DNA of 64,000 bases from Leptodactylus fallax (taxonomy: Eukaryota > Chordata > Amphibia > Anura > Leptodactylidae), in assembly GCA_947044405.1 (NCBI GenBank), contig CAMRHE010000331.1, positions 744,001 through 808,000 on the forward strand, in the 5' to 3' direction. Of this stretch, positions 37,288-48,131 are shown piece after piece (the stretch's first letter is position 1; every line of letters starts with the position of its first letter). The translations under genes were made by a program, and so were the position numbers. Under the pieces are notes generated by a model. It made no database searches, was not told the DNA's origin, and saw nothing but the letters and a program-made list of their open reading frames with translations.

Positions 37288-39982
37288 GGTCATGAGTATA
37301 GAGTTGGGTGAAGGGGGGGGTAGTAGGTCAAAGGTGTATCAAAACATTTCATATTATCATGTTATTCTTTACCAGATCACAGAACCAACAGCTATCAAAT
37401 CAGTAAGATGGGTGTCTAGAAATCCCCACTTACATCCTTATAGGCCAGTGATAGTAAACACAACAAAGGTGCTGTGCACCAAAGCAGGAGTCCTGAGTCC
37501 TGAAGATGTCACTGGGGCAGAATACAGTGGATGGTACATTCTAAAAGCCACTTTTCTGAAACATACCAGTCAGGATAGCTTAAGAGTTAGGACATACTTT
37601 GATAGACCCATACCAGTAAAGGGCACCCTGAAGGCGTACTGTATGCTAAGGGATTCTCATATGGTAATAACTAGGGAATCCAAATATGCTCAAGGACATG
37701 TGTCCACGGACTATTTAAGGACCAGCATATTGATTTTAAAGTTAAACTGCAGTAAATCTGGACAAGTATTATGGAACAATCAGAGCGGCCCAGTAAAACT
37801 TGAAGGCCTATACAGAGCCACAGTTTTGAAGGTACGAGCTGATGCGAAGGATCAGAGGTATACTCAGCTGGAGGGATCTCCATCCATTCGATCTTTTATG
37901 ATTACCATTATGAGGGATGCTTGTGTACCAGATGTGACAGGACATTATTTCATCACCTATGCACACTGGGAACCAGACACTCAGATGGTAATGTTAGACT
38001 CTAACCCATGGAGATGGGATATAGTCTGTAACGGAGTGGATTCTCCAATAATTGATGTATGGATGGATGGGACCCCTATGACTGAGGAATATCGGAATAG
38101 ATATGTATCTTCTGATTGGAAGGATCCCAGAGGCAGAGATATTAACTTTGCTATCAATATTGATGGTTCATTTAAATGGCCATTTTGTGAGGCAGTCGAT
38201 GAGGGGTGTTGGACATTTACACAGTGGGTTTATCTTTCCACAACTAAACCCATCCGGAATCTCGTATTAGAGACTGGAGAAGGTGACCAATGGTATCCAT
38301 TTAAAGGAAGAGGTAAAGTATGTGTGACTGTGGTAAGGGTCCCTTATGAAACTGAAGTTCTTCAGCCAGTAAAACCCCACAGGAATTCCTGTAATGCCCC
38401 AACCTATCAAATGGCTGATCCCATAGCTCCACAGTTAGCATCTCCCTGGAAAATCATCACCAAAACCAAATTCGTCCTATATACCTGGAGGATTTCGGTT
38501 GATGATTTTAGAGTAGACCACTGGGACCATAGATGTGAGGAGTTTGTGAGGAATCAGATCGATATGATAAAAGGATGGGTAGAGATGGGACAAGAAGTAA
38601 GGAAGGATGCTACCAGATACAGGAAGTACAGGGGGAGAAGGGATTTGATTGCCATGGGTTTAGGAGGAGGTGCAATGGGAATAGGGGCACTGAACACTAT
38701 GGACCTGGAAGTCCTGAGAAACAAACTCGGGAATCTGGCGAAACATACTGGGGAAGGCCTCAAGACCCAGGTTGATGTAAATCATGTTTTGGAGGATTTA
38801 CAACACTCACATATAGATGCCACTAGCTCCCTATCTTCTGCGTTACGAGAGAAGTTTAGACTATTAGTCGTGGGTCTCCTGGAAGAACAGGATAGAGCTC
38901 AGCTTGCTCTGGCATGTACTCAGGTGCAGGGTGAACTTTCCAGCAACCTTAAACATATTGTGTCCTCACTGTATAATGGACACTACCCTTTTAACCTCCA
39001 GCAAAGGGTGAGTCCTTTTATCACTCCTTTTGCTGCCAACCATACTAACTGGTGGGTCATTCAGTGGCATGGGTGCCATAATCTCACTTGCACTGCTTCA
39101 TCCCTGGCACCTGTCTCTGGCAACGTGAGACGTGGGTATAGTGCTATCAACCTAGGTATAATGATGAATAACAGAACAGTGTTACATCCACAGCTCTCCT
39201 CAGATATCCTGACCTATGAGACCGGCCATCCTTATCTGTTTGATACAGATGGATGTTGGAGGAAAGAGGATGCTATCCTCTGCCAAGGGGATCATGATCG
39301 GGTGCTCAGACACCAGTGTTGGGATAATGAGGGGTTCTGTGAGATGAAAAGCAGCTCAATACCTCCATCTAGTTTGAAGTACTTGGGTCAAGGGTATTGG
39401 TGTTGGTACCAGTCCGTTAATGTATCATATACCATTTATACAACTAACTGCACCGAAAGAGGTGAACTCCTCCCAGGAGCATATTGTACCCTTTATCCCG
39501 TTCTAGGTGTCGATGTAGCAGAGCAGAAGGGGAGAACACCGATTACCCCAGAGAAGAGGTTGGATATCCGTCCAGATACTCCTGTAAGGCTCCAGAGGAT
39601 CCCTCTTGGTTTTGGCAGAAAACTGAGACACCTGCTACTAGACTTCACTAAGGAGGAAAGTGTCATAGAGAAGCTCAAAGACTCTGAAAAGCAGGCCACC
39701 ATCTTATTGAAACATGACCAGTCAAAGATAACAGAGATGGTTCATGCCCTGGAGAAGGACTCAGCCGTATCTTGGTGGGAGAGTCTGTTCGGATATAGCC
39801 CCAAAGCAACATCATTCTTCAATCTGCTTGTACACCCAGTCATAGTCCTCCTCGTCCTAGTGGCCATTATGTATATAGGAATGATCTTCATCTATAGGAA
39901 GATAAAAGGCCTGGCCCGTGAGCTTCAACAGGGCCAGGCCGTACATCACGAACTTACCCGAAAGCAGGGACTAAGGACTTGA
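37247..39982 (+). CDS. env: ERV1 Env glycoprotein
   Basis: A 911-codon frame overlapping the end of pol in another frame. A furin-type site RGRR ends at residue 465 and is followed by a glycine/alanine-rich hydrophobic stretch (LIAMGLGGGAMGIGAL), the expected fusion peptide. A heptad-rich segment follows. One membrane anchor lies near residues 861-883 with a tail of about 28 residues. Many N-X-S/T sites are present. There is no CX6CC motif and no evident signal peptide at the first ATG, so the mature start may come from a spliced mRNA. The family is recognised by layout rather than close similarity. Confidence 0.85.
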   Translation: MTKQRLPVPPQLNKVMSIELGEGGGSRSKVYQNISYYHVILYQITEPTAIKSVRWVSRNPHLHPYRPVIVNTTKVLCTKAGVLSPEDVTGAEYSGWYILKATFLKHTSQDSLRVRTYFDRPIPVKGTLKAYCMLRDSHMVITRESKYAQGHVSTDYLRTSILILKLNCSKSGQVLWNNQSGPVKLEGLYRATVLKVRADAKDQRYTQLEGSPSIRSFMITIMRDACVPDVTGHYFITYAHWEPDTQMVMLDSNPWRWDIVCNGVDSPIIDVWMDGTPMTEEYRNRYVSSDWKDPRGRDINFAINIDGSFKWPFCEAVDEGCWTFTQWVYLSTTKPIRNLVLETGEGDQWYPFKGRGKVCVTVVRVPYETEVLQPVKPHRNSCNAPTYQMADPIAPQLASPWKIITKTKFVLYTWRISVDDFRVDHWDHRCEEFVRNQIDMIKGWVEMGQEVRKDATRYRKYRGRRDLIAMGLGGGAMGIGALNTMDLEVLRNKLGNLAKHTGEGLKTQVDVNHVLEDLQHSHIDATSSLSSALREKFRLLVVGLLEEQDRAQLALACTQVQGELSSNLKHIVSSLYNGHYPFNLQQRVSPFITPFAANHTNWWVIQWHGCHNLTCTASSLAPVSGNVRRGYSAINLGIMMNNRTVLHPQLSSDILTYETGHPYLFDTDGCWRKEDAILCQGDHDRVLRHQCWDNEGFCEMKSSSIPPSSLKYLGQGYWCWYQSVNVSYTIYTTNCTERGELLPGAYCTLYPVLGVDVAEQKGRTPITPEKRLDIRPDTPVRLQRIPLGFGRKLRHLLLDFTKEESVIEKLKDSEKQATILLKHDQSKITEMVHALEKDSAVSWWESLFGYSPKATSFFNLLVHPVIVLLVLVAIMYIGMIFIYRKIKGLARELQQGQAVHHELTRKQGLRT

Positions 39983-41092
39983 TACCAATACAGTCCCAGC
40001 CTTAACTTGTAAATAATGTTTTCAATGTAATTTTCATATTCTTGTATTATTTTGCATTTTTGTGTGTGCACATAGACACTTCAGGTGTAAGTGCCTGTTA
40101 TGGTCTGTACAACAACATACGCCTCCCACACTGAACACTGAGTGTGTTTGTGTATAGACATACTTGCATTTGCATCTTTTAGTGTAATTCCCATCTACAC
40201 CTGGGTCTGAAGATTCATGTGTTTATGGATGAGTAGGAAACACGTGCTCTTGTGGCAGGAGTCTCTATGTGCACCAATACCAGCACATCCTTTTATTTTT
40301 ATCGCCTTGATCTATAGGGGGGGTGGAAATTTGTGTGTTTGGTGGATGAGTGGGATATATATATATATGTTACATTAATTTCTGTTAGGTAAAGGGGTGT
40401 AAGGATCCTTAGGGACAGGTAAGGTACCCCTACACTGTAAGGTAATTGCCACCTCGGCCATATAAAATGGTATGGTTCATAATGGATGGATTGAATGTCA
40501 GGTACAGGGGACATGGGAAGCAGTGCCTCTCCCCACAATTCGATTTTAGGTTCTGAGACATCATTTCAGATGCAGGTTCACAGACCTGCCTTGATAAAAG
40601 TCCAGGTTTTTCTGTTCATGGAGGCCGGTGACAACTTCACTGGTGACCTGTGCTTAAGTACAGGTAGCGGTCCTATAGGACAGTTGGTGTCATGTGGCAA
40701 GGTGGTCTAACCCTGCGAGAGCTTCAGTCCGGACCAAAAGGTGGTGCTGCATGTACCGTGACAATGGACTGTGGTTTAAAGGTCTTACCTGACTATCTGT
40801 GGGATGGATAAAAATGTTCCCGTCCAGGTCAGTGTGACATATTGGGGTGGACCGTAGAAAGTATCACTGACACCGTAAATCAGGACGCGCAAAAGACGTT
40901 TTCTGTGAGCAGAGGATATTGGGCGACAGTCATAGGTGGGAAAGTGTCCCTGGAAACGATCGATGTCTTGGTACCTAAATCCAAATTATACTTCACTCCA
41001 TCCTGAACCATTGCCAGGAATGAATAGGGCTGAGGGGGCAATAACGACCAAACAAACACTTCCTCAAATTACATTGTCGTGTTCCCGACAAC
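39983..41092 (+). other. ERV1 post-env segment without an intact gene
   Basis: 1.1 kb between env and the polypurine tract. The longest clean frame is only 71 codons (40495-40710). Parts look like decayed coding sequence with frameshifts. Some complex retroviruses, including epsilonretroviruses, carry accessory genes here, but I recognise no such gene. A G-rich run at about 40315-40323 resembles a second polypurine tract. Confidence 0.5.
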
Positions 41093-41099
41093 AGGGGGA
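41093..41099 (+). promoter_or_regulatory. ERV1 polypurine tract
   Basis: AGGGGGA directly before the T that precedes the 3' LTR, the expected plus-strand primer site. Confidence 0.7.
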
Positions 41100-41100
41100 T

Positions 41101-41628
41101 TGTAAAGGGAAGTGCTTACCACAGACATTAATATATATATATTTATCTAGCTGTCCATTCAGAACTTCTGAGCTATTGTCTGCAGGCTACAAAACCGGTT
41201 TTCTAACAGACATCCCGCATGGGCCAGGAAGTCTTTTGTTTAACATAATGAGATGGAATATGCTAATGAGGTCACCATAGTGATGTTAAATCAGACCCAG
41301 AGCAGATGGGGGAGGTAGGTCATTAGCCCTAGGCCACGGATCAATTTTAAGTGTTAGAGCGCCATCCCAAGACTCATAAGAAGTATTGCATCTAAACTTA
41401 TATTACAATACCAAGAGCCTGATTGGAGTGACAACATCTAGGTGGGCGGAGTTGTGGGCCATATATATAATGGGCCAAAAGCCCTTTCTCGCTCTCTTGA
41501 TCTTCTCTCTTCACCAGACCCCATGGATTGACCAGCTTCACCTAGACAAGCTCCATATACCACCAGAGCATGCTTAATAAGACTTAAGTATACCTTTCTT
41601 TCTCTCTCTCTATCTATCTATCTCTCTC

Positions 41629-41670
<42 letters not shown>

Positions 41671-42083
41671 AGTCACCCTTTATTAATCTGTATTACTACT
41701 GCTGTGTTCCTTACAGAAAGGGTCAGTTAGTAAATTGTCCAGGGGTTGTGTGTGTGGTTGTATGTGGGTGTGTATGTAGCGATATCTGTAGGTTTTTAAT
41801 TGGGTTCTGTACTTATTGTATTGCACTGTGTTAATACTGTTTTGTATTATTCTATAACCTAGTTCCATCATATTAATAATAAACGTATTTTATGATTAAT
41901 ATTGTGGGGTAAATTATCGTACATGCAAATCAGTCAAGGAAACAGATAAGTAGATATACCTAAGGAGAAAGGAGGGAAATCGGTGAATATTAATTAGTAG
42001 TAACACCCAGATCTCTCATACCTAAAGGTGAAACAAGTCAAAAGGGAGGAAATAGCAATTGTTAATATTATCACTCCTTAACA
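41101..42083 (+). repeat. ERV1 3' LTR (983 bp)
   Basis: Starts TGTAAAGGGAAGTGCTTACC and ends CCTTAACA. It duplicates the 5' LTR, including TATA and AATAAA, and differs in the TCTA/CTCT microsatellite (about 41598-41670). The next bases, TACTGCATTGCTCGATTGTT, belong to a chromovirus LTR and mark the insertion site. Confidence 0.95.
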
Positions 42084-42595
42084 TACTGCATTGCTCGATT
42101 GTTACCGACCCCTTGGCTAGCTCCCCCCCCTTTTTTTTTTTTCCCCCTCTCTCTGCTCTTTTTTGTCTCTTTTTCAAGAGAGGGCGCCGCCCCCCTTTTT
42201 CCCTCTCCTTAGGGCGGCGAGGGAAGGAGGAGGGGGGGGGGGGGGGGCCAACCTTCACCCCCCCCCCCCTCCCTCCCCCCCCCCTCTTTTTTTTTGCCCA
42301 CCGCCCCAGCTGAACCCCCCACCCCCTCCCATCCCATATTTATAAATATATAAACTAAAGAAAAAGGTAAAACATCTCTCTCCCCCCTTTTCCCTTCCCT
42401 TCCACCCACCCACCCCACACAGAAAACACATCAATTTCTTGTTTATAAAAAATAAATTGGTGACACCCCCACACCCCCCCCCCCCCCCCCCCCCCCCCCC
42501 CAACAGAAGAAAAAGAGAGATAGAGATAGAAAAAAAAAAATAATATCCTTCTACTCCCCCTCCCCCCCCCCCCCCGCCCACCTTGGTCTCTGTTC
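42084..42595 (+). mobile_element. Chromovirus LTR remnant, degraded by homopolymer block 2
   Basis: The first 37 bases (to 42120) are the reverse complement of the chromovirus LTR around 2750-2714, so ERV1 was inserted in a plus-strand copy of that element. From 42121 the text becomes runs of C, T and G. Up to about 42190 a skeleton of the LTR is still traceable (for example CTTTTTTGTCTC where the LTR has GTTCTGTGTTATC). Further right the identity is lost. Probable artefact on real sequence. Confidence 0.65.
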
Positions 42596-42677
42596 TTCAT
42601 CCTCTTTCATAAAAAGTGTCAAGTAGGGCGCAGAACCAACAATATGGCGGCACAGAAGAGGGGCAGGCCTCTAAGCT

Positions 42678-42710
42678 ACATGAAGCACATTCCCCGAATG
42701 TGCTTCATGT
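42678..42710. repeat. Perfect 15-bp hairpin
   Basis: ACATGAAGCACATTC, loop CCC, then GAATGTGCTTCATGT. The arms match completely. Its function is unknown; it could be a remnant of a transposon end. Confidence 0.7.
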
Positions 42711-42794
42711 ATCTTTTATAACTTCATACATAAAATAGGCTTAAAGAGGACCTTAATCAGCCACCAATTCTCTAGAATTCGCCCTTTTCTCTCC

Positions 42795-42990
42795 TCATTG
42801 TCGCTCTGATTCTCTCTCGTCTTCACTATTACAATTCTCTTCTAATTGTTCTTCCTCTTACTAAACTCTCCCCACTACAATCTGTCCTGAATGCGGCCGC
42901 CAGACTCCTCTTTCTGTCAAACCGGTACACAGACGCAACTACCTTGTGTCAGTCGCTGTATTGGTATAATACAGTATAAAAAGTCATAAA
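42795..42990 (+). pseudogene. LINE reverse-transcriptase C-terminal fragment
   Basis: In one plus-strand frame the text reads LHYYNSLLIVLPLTKLSPLQ and then SVLNAAARLLFLSNRY. This is the conserved block near the end of ORF2 in L2/CR1/Rex-type LINEs. Only about 65 codons remain, and the second Tc1 cuts it off at 42998. Confidence 0.7.
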
Positions 42991-42997
42991 TAACATA

Positions 42998-44590
42998 CAG
43001 TGGGGGGGGAAAAGTATTTAGTCAGCCACCAATTGTGCAAGTTCTCCCACTTAAAAAGATGAGGCCGGCCTGTAATTGTCATCATAGGTAGACCTCAACT
43101 ATGAGAGACAAAATGAGAAAACAAATCCAGAAAATCACATTGTCTGATTTTTTAAAGAATTTATTTGCAAATTATGGTGGAAAATAAGTATTTGGTCACC
43201 TACAAACAAGCAAGACTCTGGCTCTCACAAACCTGTAACTTCTTCTTTAAGAGGCTCCTCTGTCCTCCACTCATTACCTGTAGTAATGGCTCCTGTTTGA
43301 CATTGTTATCAGTATAAAAGACACCTGTCCACAACCTCAGTCACACTCCAAACTCCACTATGGTGAAGACCAAAGAGCTGTGGAAGGACATCAGAAACAC
43401 AATGGTAGACCTGCACCAGGCTGGGAAGACTGAATCTGCAATAGGCAAGCAGCTTGGTGTGAAGAAATCAACTGTGGGAGCAATAATTAGAAAATGGAAG
43501 ACATACAAGACCACTGATAATCTCCCTCCATCAGGGGCTCCACGCAAGATCTCACCCTGTGGGGTCAAAATGATCACAAGAACGGTGAGCAAAACTCCCA
43601 GAACCACACGGGGGGACCTAGTGAGTGACCTGCAGAAAGCTGGGACTAACGTAACAAAGGCTACCGTCAGTAACACACTACGCCGCCAGGGACTCAGATC
43701 CTGCAGTGCCAGACGTGTCCCCCTGCTTAAGCCAGTACATATCCGGGCCCGTCTGAAGTTTGCTAGAGAGCATTTGGATGTTCCAGAAGAGTATTGGGAG
43801 AATGTCTTATGGTCAGATGAAACCAAAGTAGAACTGTTTGGTAGAAACACAACTCGTCGTGTTTGGAGGAGAGTGAATGCTGAGTTGCATCCAAAGAACA
43901 CCATACCTACTGTGAAGCATGGGGGGGGGGCAACATCATGCTTTGGGGCTGTTTCTCTGCAAAGGGACCAGGGCGACTGATCCGTGTACATGAAAGAATG
44001 AATGGGGCCATGTATCGTGAGATTTTGAGTGCAAACCTCCTTCCATCAGCAAGGGCATTGAAGATGAAACGTGGCTGGGTCTTTCAGCATGACAATGATC
44101 CCAAGCACACCGCCAGGACAACGAAGGAGCGGCTTCGTAAGAAGCATTTCAAGTTCCTGGAGTGGCCTAGCCAGTCTCCAGATATCCAGATCCCTTTGGA
44201 GGGAGTTGAAAGTCCATGTTGTCCAGCGACAGCCCCAAACCATAACTGCTCTAGAGGAGATCTGCATGGAGGAATGGGCCAACATACCAGCAACAGTGTG
44301 TGCCAACCTTGTGAAGACTTACAGGAAACGTTTGACCTCTGTCATTGCCAACAAAGCATATAGAACAAAGTATTGAGATGAACTTTTGTTATTGACCAAA
44401 TACTTATTTTCCACCATAATTTGCAAATAAATTCTTAAAAAATCAGACAATGTGATTTTCTGGATTTGTTTTCTCATTTTGTCTCTCATACTTGAGGTCT
44501 ACCTATGATGACAATTACAGGCCGGCCTCATCTTTTTAAGTGGGAGAACTTGCACAATTGGTGGCTGACTAAATACTTTTTTCCCCACTT
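42998..44590 (+). mobile_element. Tc1/mariner transposon, copy 2
   Basis: A 1593-bp element flanked by TA (42996-42997 and 44591-44592), of the same family as copy 1 but in the opposite orientation and at a different TA. The last base of the right inverted repeat is T instead of G. It lies 119 bp upstream of the second zinc-finger exon. Confidence 0.94.
43360..44376 (+). pseudogene. Tc1 transposase remnant, copy 2
   Basis: The N-terminus is intact from [20 protein letters not shown] and runs through the helix-turn-helix domains and the first catalytic Asp (LWSDETK). A run of ten G at 43921-43930 shifts the frame. The second Asp ([11 protein letters not shown]) is in the next frame. The same lesion as in copy 1 follows at about 44181-44193 and removes the segment with the catalytic Glu. 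[10 protein letters not shown] continues in a third frame to 44376. Not functional. Confidence 0.9.
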
Positions 44591-44689
44591 TACAAAGCAA
44601 AAATGGTACCAATAAAGTCTACAGACTGCCCATCAAAAAAAAAATTTATTTAATATCTGAATATTTTTGGAACCTATGTAAAATAGTAA

Positions 44690-45430
<741 letters not shown>

Positions 45431-46009
45431 TAAAAATAGGCTTAAGGTGACTGATCTGTTTTTCACATTTGTAATATGTAATGGGATGTAATAACATATG
45501 ATGTCTGTACTATTAAATTGCAATGTTTGTGACTATTTTCTCCCCAACTGATGACTCTCTATGGTACATAGCCCCTTTCATGGCCCCCACATTAGGCCAT
45601 TACAGTAGGTAATGCTGAAATTCACTCACCCATCCTCCATTCCTGTTCAGGGTCACCTCCACTTCAGCTTTCGAAGGGCACTGCTGTAGTCAAACAGGGT
45701 TTTTTTTTAACAGGTGAATGCAAAGATGGTGAAATAATGACTATAATCACCAGAATATAGTAAAATAATACGTGTTGCGGGAAATTAGCTCGGTAGCAGC
45801 AGCGGAGCGGACCCAAACAGTCAGAGACAAGAACACAGTGTCTGGTGAAACCCGGGTTTTGCCCGTGTTTTTATTTTGAAAAAATAAACAAAATACAGCC
45901 TTAACTTGAGGCAAAAACAGAAACCTGCTCGACTGAGCTCTAACTAAACATAAACTTCCCTCACTATACGAGCTGCTTACTATCAACCCGCTCCATAATA
46001 CTGTAGTTT
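45431..46009. other. No gene recognised; possible LTR-like stretch
   Basis: 45771-46000 (beginning TGTTGCGGGAAATTAGCTCG) is next to the gypsy fragment and could be its LTR or a leader, but no matching second copy exists in the window. The rest shows nothing I can name. Confidence 0.35.
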
Positions 46010-46842
46010 TTTTTCAGGGGGTGTAAGCTTCCTGCTCAGGTAGGTGACTGGGTGTTCTTCACTCCCAACCACTTGTGACAACACTGTGCCTAACCCCACA
46101 TCAGAGGCGTCAGCCTTGATCATAAATTCCTTGCTAAAGTCAGTTGTAACATAAAACCAATTTTAATTCCTGGAATGCCCCCTCTACCTCCTTACTCCAG
46201 TTGACCATGACAGAATTACCTCCCTTGGTAAGGTCTGTCAAAGGAGCTGCAATGGTTGCAAAGTTTGGTATAAACCTGTGATAGTATCCCACAATCCCCA
46301 AAAAATCTCTCACTTGCTTTATATTTAGGGGACCGGGCCAATTTTGGATGGTTTCCACTTTATTTACCTGGGGTTTTATTACCCCTCTTCCTGTTACGTA
46401 CCCAAGATATCGGGCTTTTTCCATACCCAAAGCACACTTTTTTTGGGTTGGCTGTTAATCCTGCTTTTTGGCAAGTCACTCTCTCAGTCCTTACTAGAGA
46501 TGACAATATCATCCAGATATGCTGAAGTGTACCTACGATGGGGCTTAAGATCTCTATCCATCAACCTTTGGAAAGTTGCCAGAGACCCATGTAAACTAAA
46601 AGGTTATGGTCACATACTGGAAGAGATCGCCCGGGGTAACAAAAGCAGTTTTCTCTTTAACCCTTTCAGTAAGCGGCACCTGTGAGTACCCTTTGGTTAG
46701 GTCAAGGGTAGAGAAATACATAGCATGACCCAGTCTCTTAATTGACTCTGGGCATCGGGTAGGCATCAAATTTTGACACTTCGTTTAATTTACGAAAGTC
46801 ATTACAGAACTTTATGGTAGCATCTAGTTTGGGAATCCGGAC
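46010..46842 (-). pseudogene. Pol fragment of a second Ty3/gypsy family
   Basis: On the minus strand 46430-46140 reads YLGYVTGRGVIKPQVNKVET and then VRDFLGIVGYYHRFIPNFAT, the end of a gypsy reverse transcriptase and the connection to RNase H. More RT-like sequence lies to the right in broken frames up to the satellite at 46843. It differs from the chromovirus at the protein level, so it is another lineage. The 5' part is replaced by satellite, and no integrase is present. Confidence 0.75.
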
Positions 46843-47597
46843 AATTCTGTTACTGATCACTCTGTATTTCTGTATACTATTCTGTTACTGATCACTCTGT
46901 ATTTCTGTATACTATTCTGTTACTGATCGCTCTGTATTTCTGTATACTATTCTGTTACTGATCTCTATGTATTTCTGTATACTATTCTGTCACTGATCTC
47001 GCTGTATTTCTGTATACTATTCTGTTACTGATCTCTGTATACTATTCTGTTACTGATCGCTCTGTATTTCTGTATACTATTCTGTTATTGATCACTCTAT
47101 TTCTGTATACTATTCTGTCACTGATCTCTCTGTATTTCTGTATATTGTTCTGTTACTGATCCCTCTGTATTTCTGTATACTGTTCTGTTACCAATCTCTC
47201 TGTATTTCTGTATACTATTCTGTTACTGATCTCTGTATTTCTGTATACTATTCTGTCACTGATCTCTCTGTATTTCTGTATACTATTCTGTTACTGATCG
47301 CTCTGTATTTCTGTATACTATTCTGTCACTGATCTCTCTGTATTTCTGTATACTATTCTGTTACTGATCTCTCTGTATTTCTGTATATTATTCTGTTACT
47401 GATCCCTCTGTATTTCTGTATACTGTTCTGTTACCGATCTCTCTGTATTTCTGTATACTATTCTGTTACTGATCTCTATGTATTTCTGTATACTATTCTG
47501 TTACTGATCTCTCTGTATTTCTGTATACTGTTCTGTTACCGATCTCTCTGTATTTCTGTATACTATTGTTACTGATCGCTCTGTATTTCTGTATATC
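46843..47597. repeat. 35-bp satellite array, third block
   Basis: About 22 units of the same 35-bp monomer, bordered left by the gypsy fragment and right by the chromovirus LTR. Several monomers have TGTCACTGATC, a variant not seen in the first block. Confidence 0.94.
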
Positions 47598-48131
47598 TGT
47601 AAGGGAATCACTAGAGGAGCGATTCCCTAGAAGCTGCAGGAGTACTTAGGGGGGAGGGGCACAACGAGACAGTGGACCCTAAGCTGAATCCCAAGGGGTC
47701 AGTAACAATTGAGCAATGCAGCACAGAATCAAGATCCAAGAGAATAGTCAAAGGTAAGCCAGGTGGTCAGAAAATCAGAAGAGCAGGTAACAAATAACAA
47801 GAAGTATAGCCAGTAAGCAAAATGCAATAGCAGGCGCCCATAGGAAAGTGGGCAAACAATAAATAGGGAGAAAGAACCCGCCCCAGACTTGATAGGAGGA
47901 CAGGCTGTCAATCACCAAGGCAGGACTAAAGTTAACTCTTAGTGGAGCAGGGGGAGAGCAAGGTGAAGGAGAAGGGCATGGTGGAAAATCAATTAAGGAG
48001 GTGAGGGAATAGGACAGTGTTCAGACAGTACAAGAAAAACCCAAAGAAAAGAATCACAACCGGCACGCCTCCTGCGGCGCAGCATGCGCCCGGAGGACGG
48101 CGCCAAAGCCCGGACAGGCAAGGACGTTACA
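47598..48131 (-). repeat. Chromovirus B/C 3' LTR (internally deleted)
   Basis: 534 bp with the same ends as the 669-bp LTRs. About 130 bp are missing after GCTGAATCCC, where it jumps to AAGGGGTCAG. The end of the pol frame extends into it. Confidence 0.92.

Larger units (their letters stand above)
30240..42083 (+). mobile_element. ERV1: endogenous retrovirus with open gag, pol and env
   Basis: An 11.8-kb provirus on the plus strand: 5' LTR, tRNA-Arg primer site, leader with splice donor, gag, pol, env, a 1.1-kb post-env segment, polypurine tract and 3' LTR. Gag and Pol share a frame and are separated by one stop codon, as in gamma- and epsilonretroviruses. A single nucleocapsid knuckle agrees with that class. 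The Env lacks the CX6CC motif of typical gammaretroviral TM and is longer, so the exact genus is open. The LTRs look identical except for a microsatellite length difference, so the insertion is recent. Confidence 0.93.

Noticed and set aside
42775..42900. Cloning-vector contamination (GAATTCGCCCTT and a NotI site)
   Set aside because: The surrounding frame encodes a LINE reverse-transcriptase fragment that spans the NotI site, so the vector-like words are coincidence.
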